Positions 35,701 through 46,640 of a stretch of 64,000 nucleotides of DNA are shown in pieces (the first letter of the stretch is position 1; the number at the start of each line of letters is the position of its first letter). The notes under the pieces are model-generated. The model made no database searches and was not told the origin of the DNA. It saw only the letters and a program-made list of their open reading frames with translations. A program made the translations under genes and the position numbers. Where the stretch lies: the NCBI RefSeq assembly GCF_958450345.1, contig NC_088780.1, positions 31,519,667 through 31,583,666 of the forward strand. Reading direction: 5' to 3'. This DNA is from Calliphora vicina (Eukaryota > Arthropoda > Insecta > Diptera > Calliphoridae).

Positions 35701-37439
35701 TGTTTCTTTTACACGTTCATTTAAACAATTCAGAAAGTATGTGTCAGAAATACTTGTTGAATTGTCTATATTAAAACAATTATCCAAAAGTCGCCTATAG
35801 TATCTTCTTAAGATCTTAATTAAATCCCATTTATAATAACTTCATCTGTTTTTTGTTTAAAGTACTATTTTCAAATTGTTTTGTATAAATATGTAACAAA
35901 CAAATCTAAAAATATATTTTGTACATTAATACAGTTTTCTAAAATATTTGAAATATTTTGTTGTTGTTGTTGGTTGTAAACAACAAATTACTTGCATTAT
36001 AAATAAAATCTAAATTTTATTAGAAATTATTGTGGCGTTAAAATTGTTATAAATATATTTTTAACCTGTCATAATTAATTACTAATACGTTGTTGCTGTT
36101 GATATTGATTTTTTGTTTTTGTTGTTGTTATTTTTCTAAATATTGTTTTAGTTGTTGCTTTTGTGATTTTTATTTTTATTTTCAACTTTCATTTTGTTTC
36201 GTCAGACATTTAAAAATGTCTAAAACAAAAAACATTTACAAAAACAAACGTAATAACAACTACAAAAATATAAAAAAAAACTAATGGCAAATTTTAGTTT
36301 CAAAAGAAAGTGAAAATATTTAATACATAATTAATTAACGAAACAAAAATAAACAGCTACCTATATCGAGTTTTTATTTACAAATATTTTCATTTTGTTC
36401 AGGGTGTTTATTAGGTGTTTCTACATTTGCTTATATTTTTGCCATAAAACAGTTAACAAAAAAGTCAAAATAAGGGGCAAAGAGAAATTTGGTCACAAAC
36501 ATAATTGTTTGTGCGCGAGTGCATGTGTGTGTGGAAATGGAATGGAAATTCTAATCGTTAGTGATGCCAATTAGTTAAGCTCATTTTCAAGTAAGCTAAA
36601 AAGGAGATAAATCTAAACAAAACTATAATACCCTATTTTCTCAATATTTGATTATCGTTTACTTCCAATTAATATAATTTTTGTATGTCGGTATATCTGA
36701 GATATTGAGATAATGTCGTAAACAAATATTTATATCAAACATTTTTTTCTTAAATTTGAGTCCAAATCTTTAAGTTTTCTAAAATAAATTTTGTATGGAA
36801 TTTAAATTTATTAATTGAACTAAAAGTTTTTAATTTTTATCTCCATATCGTATCTATTTTACATATGAATGAATAAACATTATTCATATTTTATTTACAT
36901 TTGTTATTATTCATATAAAATATTTTCTTAATTACAGGCTTTTTGTTTTGTTGCATTACATTCAAGGTTCTTATAAAATTCAATAACTTTTGCCAATCTA
37001 TAGCTATTTTTAAATAAAAATTGTATTGCATTTATTGTCTGTAGTAGAATAATAAAATCGTATAAATAGTTAAATACAAACTAGTTGTTGTACTCTAAGT
37101 TTAGCTTATAAATAAAAAACAACAATAACAATCAACAACAATTATTATAAATTTAAACAATTTGTAAAGGTTTTTAGTTTTGTTAAACAAAAAATAAAAC
37201 ACACACAATTTATGATAAATATCAATTTGTGATAACATAATTACAGTATTATTTATTACAATTGTTTTAGTAAATTCATAATTTTGATTATTTTCCATAC
37301 AAAAACCATATTTTCTATTTTATTTTAATACCTTAATTTTTCAAACTTGGTATTTATAGAAAATATTAAACATTCCCTTCTTAAATATGCTAAAAATATC
37401 AATATTTGTAAATATATCAATGTTTTTTCTTTAATGTCA
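35701..37439. other. AT-rich non-coding DNA
   Basis: Rich in TTGTTGTT and polyA/polyT. A decayed relative of the small inverted-repeat element at 40920-41035 may lie at 36633-36720 (CCCTATTTTCTCAATATTTG, ATTATCGTTTACTTCCAATT). No gene. Confidence 0.4.
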
Positions 37440-37590
37440 TCACCTGCATTATAGACAACATTGTTTTTACTCACACAGCAAGTGGCAGCTCTGTGTGTCA
37501 TTACTGTTCTTTACAGTGTTATCAATCTACAGTGATTTGCTGTATTTATAGCGATTTTTTTTTTAATTATTGTGTTTAATTATTTTTCGA
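37440..37590. repeat. Dispersed repeat family B, copy 3
   Basis: Contains TATAGACAACATTGTTTTTA, CACAGCAAGTGGCAGCTCTG, TTCTTTACAGTGTTATCAAT and TTATAGCGATTT. The mariner relic follows at once. Confidence 0.65.
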
Positions 37591-37594
37591 CATA

Positions 37595-38410
37595 AAAATG
37601 AGAGCTTTTTTTTCACATTTTTAACTTTTATTTTGAAACATATGTACAATATAATTTTATTCGAAGTATTGGCCATTGTTAGCTATGACCTTTTCCCATA
37701 TTTCTGGCAACATATGGATTCCTAGCCCAAAAAACCTGCTCATCTTTTGAGGCCAAGAACGAATCAAGGCAATTTCGGATACTCTGTTCTGAAGTGAATC
37801 GTATACCAGAGAGAGCGTTCTGCTGCGATCGAAACAAATAAGTCTGGGCTATAAATCGGGTGAAGCAAAACTTCAAAACCACTTCATTCTAAATACTTTT
37901 TAACAGGTATTGCAACATTCGGCCGAGTGTTGTCATGATGGAATAATCTGGTTTCATGTCTGGCCGTATATTTTCGGAAAATGGTCGCTTCAAACGAATC
38001 AGTTGCATTCGGTACAGGTTCTATATTATGGTCTGGCCATATTTTAGCAGCTTGTAATAGATAGGACCCTTTGGCGCCTTGGATATTTGGGGTCAATTCG
38101 ACTGGTTGATCGGGCTTCACATACGATCTCTTACGTTTCGGATTATCGTAATGGATCCATTTTTCATCGTAAGTAATGATTCGATTCAAAAATTATTTTC
38201 TTTTATAGCGTTGAAGCAGCATTTCGGACATGCAAAATCGTCTTTCATCTCATCTTCAATTCGTATGATACCCAATTTCCCTGATTTTTGGATGAATCCT
38301 GCTGCTTGCAAACGTTTTGAAATTGCTGCTTGAGTAGATCCCAATGATTTGGGTTTGACAACAATCTTCATGGAGTAATGCCTCCAATTCTTGGTCTTCA
38401 AACATTTTTG
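37595..38410 (-). pseudogene. Mariner transposase relic, best preserved of the family
   Basis: Minus-strand blocks run in order: SLGSTQAAISKRLQAAGFIQ (second DNA-binding helix region), NRIITYDEKWIHYDNPKRKR (first catalytic Asp), PDQPVELTPNIQ, ATIFRKYTARHETRLFHHDN (second Asp) and LDSFLASKDEQVFWARNPYV (C-terminus). The first N-terminal ~60 residues are missing at the 38410 end, where a Tc1 fragment abuts, and at least three frameshifts separate the blocks. The third Asp region (normally SPDLAPSDY) is disrupted. Its sequence around 38170-38215 serves as the unbroken reference for the insertion described at 49478. Confidence 0.87.
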
Positions 38411-38488
38411 TTTTATTGGATTTGCGATCTACAATTTTCCATAGGTTATCTATGGATTTAAGATCTGGTGATTAGGCAAGCCAAGTGT
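38411..38488 (-). pseudogene. Tc1-like transposase fragment (Glu block)
   Basis: Minus strand reads SPDLKSIDNLWKIVDRKSNK, a decayed form of the SPDLNPIENLWKIVDR block of Tc1 transposases (catalytic Glu replaced by Asp, a stop just before). Only about 78 bp remain. Confidence 0.7.
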
Positions 38489-38662
38489 CTATACTTGACA
38501 AATATTTATCATAGCAGTTAATGGCGTTTATTGCTAAGACAAAGATGTTTGGACAAAAGCACTTACAAAAATAAATCTCATAATTTTTTTTTATCTGGAC
38601 AACCATTTTGACGTTTATCATGGCAAAAATTTATCATAGGATCACAGTATTATTACAGCAAT
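38489..38662. mobile_element. Decayed MITE (family C, copy 1)
   Basis: Left end GTGTCTATACTTGACAAATA then TTTATCATAGCAGTTAATGGCG matches, for about 60 bp, the reverse complement of the right end of the element at 41068-41256. The right edge of this copy is poorly preserved, so the boundary is approximate. Confidence 0.45.
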
Positions 38663-39369
38663 TTCCCTGTACTAATGTATTGATGCATTTTTTATTTATT
38701 ATTTTTAATAAAATTTGCTTTAAAAGTAGTTAATTTTACAGTTTTTAGTAGATATTTTGCTCTAATTAATCTTTTTAATTAAATTGTATGCATTTTTATT
38801 AAGTTTGTTTACATTTTGCTTTAAAATAGTTGGCATCGCTGCTCTGGCAATATATATCGTGTTACCAAAGTGCAACTCTGGAATATTAGTTTATTTTTTT
38901 TTTATTATAAATATTTTTGACACAATACATTGCACGTAAATGTAAAACATTCAAACATTAGAATAGTGTGTAAATGTTTATCTTATCTACTAGTCTCTAA
39001 CAAGAATATCTCAAAACATAATAAAAAAAATAATAATAAAAAAAAACACATAATGACAATTAGGTTTTTGAACTATAAAAAAATGTTATAAAGTAAATAA
39101 CCTGTGTATACATAAATGTGTGTATATATTGTACATATAAGTATATAAGAAATTAAGTGTGTATGTGTATAGAAAACTCTTAAATACCGGTAGTTTATTT
39201 TTCGCTCGTTGTTGTTACATTTCGTATAACTTAAACGAATAAACCAGCAAACATTTTGATTTCGAAATTAAATTGTTTGTCAAGATGTCAAAATGTTTGA
39301 GAGAAATTTGATAAAAAATGGGGATTTAATACTCCATTTAGGAATAATAATGGGTGTAAGATGGGTAAA
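38663..39369. other. AT-rich non-coding DNA
   Basis: No gene. Short TGTGTGTATA-type runs near 39105-39170. Confidence 0.4.
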
Positions 39370-39785
39370 AATGAGAAATTTTTTAAAATTTTTAATTTTT
39401 ATTTTGAAACATTTGTACAATATAAATTTATTGCCATCTTTCTGGCAAAATATGAATTCCGAGCCAAAAGAACTGTTCATCTTTAGAGACCAAGAACGAA
39501 TCAAGCCAATTTCGGATACTCTGTTAAAAAATTAAGCGAATCCCAGAGAGAGCGTTCGGACTGACTGGGCATGGTCTGGACTATAAAACGGGTGAGGCAA
39601 AACTTCCCAACCATTTCATTCTAAATAGTTTCTGACAGATATTGCAACATGTGGCCGAGTGTTGTCATGATAGAATATTACGGTTTCATGTCTGGTCGCA
39701 TAATCTGGGCGTTCAAACGAATTTAAAGAAATGAAGCAAAACTTCCAGCAAATGACGATTCGATGGTACAAAATTCGAAAAAAAA
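39370..39785 (-). pseudogene. Mariner relic, internally deleted
   Basis: Has the C-terminal block (GACCAAGAACGAATCAAGCC near 39500, minus strand), the YATRHETVIFYHDNTRPHVA block (second Asp, minus strand near 39640-39700) and a piece of the element's N-terminal end at about 39730-39785 (ATGAAGCAAAACTTCCAGCA). The middle is deleted. It ends against a LINE fragment. Confidence 0.8.
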
Positions 39786-40625
39786 ACTTTGTTGTTTTTG
39801 GTTTTGGAATCTCATCAAACAAGTTCAAGATCAAGTCCTTTCTCCTCCTCTATTTCTTAGCTTTCTAAACGACCTTCAAACTTTACAACCCTATCTACTC
39901 TTTTGTAGATGACAGCAACATTTGCCATTCATATTCATTCAATTATAGACCAAGCCTGTCGGAAATTGGGGTAATGAGCCAAAGAATGAATGAAATTCCT
40001 AATCAAGATCTTGTGACAATCTCTGAATGGGGTTGATTTTTATGTGTCGAAAGAAGCATTTAAGTGTGTTGGTTTTCTAAAATGGTATAGGAATAACTTC
40101 ACACCATCTGATGTCCTTACTATTTACGACATTTATATACGACCCAAAATGGAATACCACTCTTATGTGTTGGCCGATGCTTCGAAGTCTATTTTGGAGT
40201 TACTCGACCGCATACAGGTGAGGGCGAAGGTGCTTATCGGTGACAGATCTATTGACTCACTGGAACATCGTCGCAATGTGGGTTGTGTTTCACTGTTCTA
40301 CCGATACTACAATGGTATGTGCTCTGCTGAAATTAGGGAACTTGTTCCCGAAACCCGTAATTTTTTAAGCAACTCAAGTTCTTCTGCAAGGGCTTATCAA
40401 TTCATTGTCGACTGGACAGTGGATGCCACAATACATTACAGGGAAAATCCGTTCTTTAGTCGTACTGTCTGTATGTGGATAAGCTTCCTCCTGAAGTCTT
40501 TTCTGTCACTTTCAATATTCGAAAATTCAAATCAAATGTCAACAAACACTACTCTCTTCATCCTCCCTCCCAAAACCTATTTTCCTAGTTCCAACATAAA
40601 GTGGGGTCATACCCTGAGTGCTGGT
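39786..40625 (+). pseudogene. Non-LTR retrotransposon (jockey/CR1-like) RT C-terminal relic
   Basis: Plus strand reads VQDQVLSPPLFLSFLNDL (canonical VPQGSVLSPTLFxxFINDL), then after a frameshift FVDDSNICHSYSFNYRPSLS at about 39902, where FVDD is the polymerase active-site FxDD box. A deletion follows ISEWG and the frame resumes at VSKEAFKCVGFLKW. It continues as an open stretch to 40667 with IRPKMEYHSYVLADASKSIL, ELLDRIQVRAKVLIGD, SLEHRRNVGCVSLFYRYYNG and HYRENPFFSRTVCMW, the conserved C-terminal region of insect LINEs. Frameshift, stop and internal deletion make it inactive; the 5' end is truncated, as usual for LINEs. Confidence 0.87.
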
Positions 40626-40919
40626 CCAAGAGATTATGATTTTTTTTTAAAATTGGCAAATTGTTGATTTTTGTATAAAAAAATTGTGATTTTTTGAGAA
40701 AAATTTTCGATTTTTTTTTTTTTATTATTTTTCATTATTCTTATTTTGCAAATAAAGGTTATAACTGACCTTTACGAAACAAAATAAACTATAAATAACT
40801 CACCTTGATTACTTGTGTTCATTTCTGTTTGTCTCAATCATTAACCTAACATATTATCTTATACATAAGTCACTCCTCTCAGTGATATAACACAAAAATG
40901 GATTTTTAAATGTTTAATC

Positions 40920-41035
40920 ACCATTTTCACAATCTCTGGTTATTTTTTTATCGTCACGATATACTGACAGTTCTGACATGTTAATTGGAAGTATATCGTT
41001 AGGAAAAACGATAACCAGCTATTGAGAAAATGGGG
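40920..41035. mobile_element. Very short inverted-repeat element, about 115 bp
   Basis: Left CCATTTTCACAATCTCTGGT and right (complement) CCATTTTCTCAATAGCTGGT are imperfect inverted repeats. They continue inward through ATCGT..ACGATATAC, leaving a short loop around CAGTTCTGACATG. A decayed relative seems to lie at 36633-36720. No coding content. Confidence 0.55.
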
Positions 41036-41067
41036 ATAAGTCTGTGAATTTACCATTGAAATTGTAG

Positions 41068-41256
41068 TCTATACCTGATCAATTTGTGTCATGATAATCT
41101 TTAAAATGTTTGTCAAGAGAAAAATTATCAGGAATAGTCTCCATTTATTAGAATTATTGCTTCGTTATGATGCAATTGTTAGTAATTCAGCTAATACACC
41201 GTTATCTTGACAACAAACGTCATTAATTGTTATGATAAATATGTGTCAAGTATAGA
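41068..41256. mobile_element. MITE (family C, copy 2), about 190 bp
   Basis: Left end GTCTATACCTGATCAATTTG and the complement of the right end (GTCTATACTTGACACATATT) are imperfect inverted repeats, followed inward by TCATGATAAT / ATCATAACAATT. The right end is closely related to the left end of the element at 38489. Confidence 0.5.
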
Positions 41257-43299
41257 CAGCGAATAAACAACAACGTTTGACATAAAATAATGATGCCAAT
41301 AAAGCGTTTTTTTATTATGTTGCAATGATCAAAATAACCACAAATTAATGTGAAATATGCAATTCTAAGCTCTATTTAAAAGATAAAAGAAACTTTGAAG
41401 AATTAAATTTAATAAGTTTGAGTTTATGTTTGTTGGGCAAACAAAACTACCATAACATTTATTTCGTAAAGTTTACTGTGTTGTATTTTGTTTTACGAAA
41501 AAAGCATAAAACTCGTTTTGTTGTAAAGTTCAATTGTTTGGCGTTGAGGTTGTTTTAAATTACAATTTTCAGCTGTCTTTATGGTTGGTTAAGTTTGTCG
41601 GTCTTCAAAAAAAAATTGAAAATAAAAAAATATATAAAGAACATGTGGCTTGGCTGGCTGGCTGGCAGGCTGACTGGTTGTTTGGTTTGGTTAGCTTAGC
41701 TCTAAATGACTAGCTGGCTGGCTGATAAATAATATTAAACTATTCCTGTTTTCAGTTAAAAAGTAATGGTGTTTTTTAAGACCAGTTTGTTTAGTTTTAC
41801 AAAAAAAAAACATCCGCTAAGTTGCTTTTTGCAAACAAAATATCCTGTGGTTAAGTTTTTTTTTTGTTTTCTTTACAATAAACCAGTTTTTAATACTCCA
41901 ATACATAGCAGATAGATACTCTTTCTCTCACTTAAGACATTTTGACTTCATTAAAAATGTAACAGTTTCTTTGTTAAGCTTGGTCCGTCGTCTGTCTCCA
42001 TGTCTGTCTGTTACTTCTTTGTTTATCTTTTGTTTTGAACTCCTACTGAACAAGATTAATCCTGTTTCTATAAACGTTTTCATGTATGAAACTCTATACA
42101 ACTCTAGTTGTGTGTAGAAAGCTGAGTCACCACCACCTTTATTGAACACTTACAGAAATGAAGGGTGTTGTTTTAAAATTTAAATACTTAATGCAAATAC
42201 AAAAATGTGTATGTACGTAGTTTACCGGTTAACAATTTTTAATGAGTTCTTTTTGAAACAGGTTTTTTTAATTGATCAATGACAATCATATTGTGTGTAA
42301 ACTGTAAACAAAAGAACAATAACACAATTTGTTTTTTTTTTTAAATCATTTAAAAAATATTTAAACAATCCTTTTCAATAACAAATTGATTGAATTCAAG
42401 CATTTATTTAGGTTAAACAAACCTTTGCAAAATATATTTGACAAGTTTTAGGCTTGCTATTTTGTCGAGGGAATTTGTGGTGACATTTCTAGAATTTCAC
42501 CATATTAAAGTAAACCGTTTTTTGTCAAACAGATTGACATTATTGTTCAATTTTGAAAGAACTTATCAGTAATATAACAAAAGCTGCATAATTAAATATT
42601 CAGAATTTACAAAAGATTATAAATCCATAAAAAAACTAAATTGGGACACCCTTTATGGAAACAAATTTCCTAAACTCTTTTTCTAAAGAGGTGTTAATTA
42701 ACAACAAATAATAATGTAGCACAATCAACCTTATATATTTTACTTGGGAACATAAGCAGCTTATAGAACAAAAAAAAAAATAAACAAAATTTCTATATAA
42801 TAGAATGGCTGCTCTTTTATTTATTAGTAAAACAAGAATAAATATGTAGACAAAATATAACACATAATCGTTTAAAATCAAACGATTTTGTCTTTCAAAT
42901 AATAATGATTGATTAAACTAAATTTAACGTAGAGTTTATTAAACTTGAGTATATATTCGAAAGAGTAGTGAGAGAGAGGGTCATCAAAATAAACAGTTAT
43001 CAATAAAATTAGAACCAAAATATCCTAATTATGATATTAATCTTATTTTTTCCATTTTTCCACAACAATTTGCTTTTTTTCTTTTGATTTCGTGTTACTT
43101 TTATTGTTTACCTTGTTTACATTTTTTTTTTTTAATTTTCCATGTCAGCTGTTCAGTGGTGCCACTTGTCTATATTTTTTTTGTATATTGTATGAAAATA
43201 TTTTCTATATTTGAGGTGGCACCCAGTTAAAGTCGGTTCAATTTAAAACACACTTTAATTTTTACTATTTAATAATTAAAAGCTGGTTTTTATTTTTTT
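41257..43299. other. AT-rich non-coding DNA with a GGCT microsatellite
   Basis: Imperfect GGCT/GACT repeats lie at about 41645-41730. Frames such as minus-strand 41928-42149 are not conserved domains that I recognise. No gene supported. Confidence 0.4.
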
Positions 43300-44370
43300 T
43301 TTTAATTTTTAGCTTTTATTTTGAAACATTATAATTTTATTTATGACATTTTCCAATTTTTCTGGAAACATATGGATTCCAAGCCTAATGAACTGCTCAT
43401 CTTCTGAGACCAAGAACGAATCAAACCAATATCGGATACTCTGTGCAAAATGTGGCCGAGCGTTGTCATGATGGAATATTACGGTTTTATGTCTGGGCGT
43501 TTTTCGGCCAATGCTCGCTTCAAACGAATCAGTGGCATTTGGTATTGGCCATTGTTAACTATGATCTTTTCCCATCTTTATGGCAACGTTATCAGATACT
43601 GTGTTCCAAAGTGAAGCGTATCCCAGATGATGGTATATTACGGTTTTATGTATGGCCGCATATTTTGTGTGTGTTTTCGGCCAATACTCGCTTCAAATTA
43701 ATCAGTTGGTCTGGCCAGATTTCAGCAGCTCAGAGCAACAGATACAGAGCATTACCTTAACGCCATGGATATTTGGCTTTGGCATCGATTCGGTTGTTTG
43801 ACCGGACTCTTACGCTTCGGGTTATCGCAATAGATCCATGGCAAGTAATGATTGGGTGCAAACATTATTTTCTTTTATAGCGTTCAAGCAGCATTTCAGA
43901 CATACAAAATCGTCTTTCAAGGTCTCTCAGCTTCAATTCGCTTTTGGATGAATCCTGCTGCTTGCAAACGTTTTGAAATTGCTGCTTGAGTACCTCACAA
44001 TGATTTTGCAAGGTCTTATTGAGTTTGACAACAATCTTCCAATTCTTGGTCTTCAAACTTTTTTTGGCGGACCTGAACGATCTTTGAACCGAACAAACCA
44101 TCTCTCACGTGTCAACAGCTAAGCAATCGGTGTGCTTTGGCGGCACTTTTTTCAAAATTAAAGTAGCAAAGCAAAACTTCCCGCATACGACGCTTTGTTG
44201 GCAGAAAATTCGACATTTTCGAAGCAAAAAAAACCTTTGTTGTTTAAACTATAACGTTCAATAACTAAGTTAGAATAAATGACAGATATGTACCCGTCAA
44301 AATGACATCTAAGTTATTAAAAACAAAAACCGCGTTCAGAAGATATGTCATCTATTGTAAATACCGCATT
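43300..44370 (-). pseudogene. Mariner transposase relic with internal duplication
   Basis: Recognisable minus-strand segments: C-terminus (GACCAAGAACGAATCAAACC near 43410), the HDN block (near 43455), the linker, the helix region (near 43970) and the N-terminal region (near 44150). The stretch carrying the HDN-block flank and CGCTTCAAACGAATCAG occurs twice (about 43455-43540 and 43620-43705), so this copy has a local duplication. The terminal stretch ends ACCGCATTTTTAAG just before 44371. Broken throughout. Confidence 0.82.
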
Positions 44371-44650
44371 TTTAAGTGATAGTAAGAGACCTACAGTGGT
44401 GGTCAAAACATATGCAACCAGCAACAGAATTTTACAAAAGTGGTTTAAACTAGTTTAAGATGTAAACAAAAATATTCATTTGCTTATAATATTTTTTAAT
44501 TACTGCTTTAAAAATAAGAATATGAAATTTAATTCAGAATTTTTTGCATTGAAAAGAAAAAAAAAAATTAAAAAACTACGTATGGGTTGATATTTCATTG
44601 GCCAAAACATATGCAACTAATTGCTTTTAAAACATTTCTGTCTATAAAAC

Positions 44651-45305
44651 TTAATATTTCGTGGCAAATCCTATATTTTCAATGACGGCCTTACATCGGC
44701 AAGGCAGTGAAGCTATCAAATTGGTAATAAAATTTGCAGGAATAGCGTTCCAAGCATCTACCAATCCTTGAAACATAATATCTGAATTAGTGCAATTTTC
44801 GGGGTCGATTCTTTGATTAACGATTTCCCAAATATTCTCAATGGGATTTAAATCTAGTAATTGTGGTGGCCATTCCATTACCGAAACTCTTTCTTGTGCT
44901 AACCACGATTTAACAACATGTGAAGAATGCTTGGGGTCGTTATCGTGCTGAATAACTCATCGAAGAGGCATATTATCCACAGCATTTGGAAGCATTACTC
45001 TTTAAAAAATGTCACTATAGATAAATCCATCCATTATTTCATTAATTTAGAGCGATGGGACAACTCCAGCAGCAGAAAAACTGCCCCCATACCATTACGT
45101 TGCATCCTCCATGTTTCAGTGTCTTTTTACAGTAACACATGAAATCACTTCCGATGATATTAAATTCGGATTCCTCGCTAAATAGGACAGTTGTCCATTT
45201 GTTTTCTGGCCAATTTAAATACTCCATAGCAAACTTCAAACGTTTCTTTTGATTACGTTTTGATATAAGCGGTTTTTGCGCGTAGGGAAAATGTCGGTGA
45301 AGCAT
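44651..45305 (-). pseudogene. Tc1-like transposase, left arm plus spacer, broken
   Basis: Minus strand, from the spacer outward: KKRLKFAMEYLNWPENKWTT, VLFSEESEFNIIGSD (first acidic block, with SEES in place of the usual SDES) and GGCNVMVWG. After a frameshift, VIQHDNDPKHSSHVVKSWLA-type residues carry the second Asp (the left arm encodes a near-identical version). Then come EWPPQLLDLNPIENIWEIVN (Glu block) and a C-terminus ending FATKY. A TGA sits a few codons before VIQHDND, where a Trp codon is expected. No N-terminal DNA-binding domain is present. Inactive. Confidence 0.87.
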
Positions 45306-45308
45306 GCA

Positions 45309-45763
45309 GGATGCAACGTAATGGTATGGGGGTTGTTTTTCTGCTGCTGGAGTTGTCCCATCGCTCTAAATTAATGAAATAATGGATGGATTTATCTATA
45401 GACATCTTGGAAAGAGTAATGCTTCCAAATTCTGAGGATAATATGCCTCTTCGATGAGTTATTCAGCACGATAACGACCCCAAGCACTCTTCACATGTTG
45501 TTAAATCGTGGTTAGCACAAGAAAGAGTTTCGGTAATGGAATGGCCACCACAATTACAAGATTTAAATCCCATTGAGAATATTTGGGAAATCGTTAATCA
45601 AAGAATCGACCCCGAAAATTGCACTAATTCAGATATTATGTTTCAAGGATTGGTAGATGCTTGGAACGCTATTCCTGCAAATTTTATTACCAATTTGATA
45701 GCTTCACTGCCTTGCCGATGTAAGGCCGTCATTGAAAATATAGGATTTGCCACGAAATATTAA
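45309..45763 (+). pseudogene. Tc1-like transposase, right arm, broken
   Basis: The plus strand repeats, in inverted orientation, the left-arm content: GCNVMVWG, a frameshifted middle, the same TGA before VIQHDNDPKHSSHVVKSWLA, then EWPPQLQDLNPIENIWEIVN and the identical C-terminus ending FATKY at 45763. In the last 75 residues the two arms differ at one visible residue (LL versus LQ in the WPPQL block). The shared stop and shared frameshift show the damage predates the inverted duplication, or was homogenised by gene conversion. Confidence 0.87.
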
Positions 45764-46640
45764 GTTTTATAGACAGAAATGTTTTAAAAGCAATTAGTTG
45801 CATATGTTTTGACCAATGAAATATCAACCCATACGTAGTTTTTTAATTTTTTTTTCTTTTCAATGCAAAAAATTCTGAATTAAATTTCATATTCTTATTT
45901 TTAAAGCATTAATTAAAAAATAGTATAAGCAAATGAATATTTTTGTTTACATCTTAAACTAGTTTAAACCACTTTTGTAAAATTCTGTTGCTGGTTGCAT
46001 ATGTTTTGACCACCACTGTATATTCACTGTTCCGAATCTTATACACTCTTCATCAAATAATACTTCAAAATACAAATTTTATATATTTTTAGGTAAACAA
46101 ATTTTTTTTTTGAATTGTTATTTTAATTTTTTTTAAAATTTTAAAAAAAAATTTTTTGTTTTCTTAAATTTTTTTTTTGTGAAAAAAAATTCGTGTTCAA
46201 AAATATTTTTTCCGATTTTGACCCATTGTAGGTCCACCTTACTATGGTCTTATATACGTCGTTGTAAAGGTCTTTGAAATATCTATCATTAGATATCTAT
46301 ATTGTCTATATTAATGACTTAGTAATCCAGATATAGGTCAAAAATCGAGGTTGTCCCGGTTTTTCCCTCATATCTCAGCCATTTGTGGACCGATTTTGCT
46401 AATTTTAAATAGGAAATTTCTCGAAAGCATGTCTGACAGAATTATTGAAGATTTGGATCCCGAAGATATCTGGGGTCTTCAGAAAATTGATTTCAACAGA
46501 CAGAAAGACAGGCGGACATGGCTTAATCGACTCCGCTATCTATAAGGAACTTTATAGGGTCGGAGAATTATATTGTGGACATTACAAACGGAATGACAAA
46601 CTTATATATACCCTTCTCACGAAGGTGAAGAGGGTATAAT

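Larger units (their letters stand above)
44394..46018. mobile_element. Fold-back (inverted-duplicated) Tc1-like element, 1625 bp
   Basis: The outermost termini are CAGTGGTGGTCAAAACATAT on the left and its complement on the right, each flanked by TA (44392-44393 and 46019-46020). Inverted arms of about 720 bp (44394-45113 and 45303-46018) are nearly identical over their full length, with a few substitutions and small indels. The 189-bp spacer (45114-45302) is single-copy. Both arms encode the C-terminal half of the same Tc1-like transposase; the spacer, on the minus strand, encodes part of the first catalytic region. The structure would fold into a very long hairpin. It cannot make a full transposase but keeps both termini, so it could be moved in trans. 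Confidence 0.92.
44371..46640 (-). repeat. Dispersed repeat family A, near full length, interrupted by a fold-back Tc1 element
   Basis: 46021-46640 is family A in reverse: read on the minus strand it starts at CCTTCGTGAGAAGGGTATAT and runs through the CCGACCCTATAAAGT, TCTGTCAGACATGC and GACAATATAGATATCTAATG blocks to GTATAAGATTCGGAACAGTG. The last 20-odd bases of the family (GGTCTCTTACTATCAC on the minus strand) lie on the far side of the inserted element at 44371-44393. This matches the continuous edge seen at 29560-29600 (CGAATATAGCTCTCTTAC). The join across the insertion is at a single TA. Confidence 0.82.
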
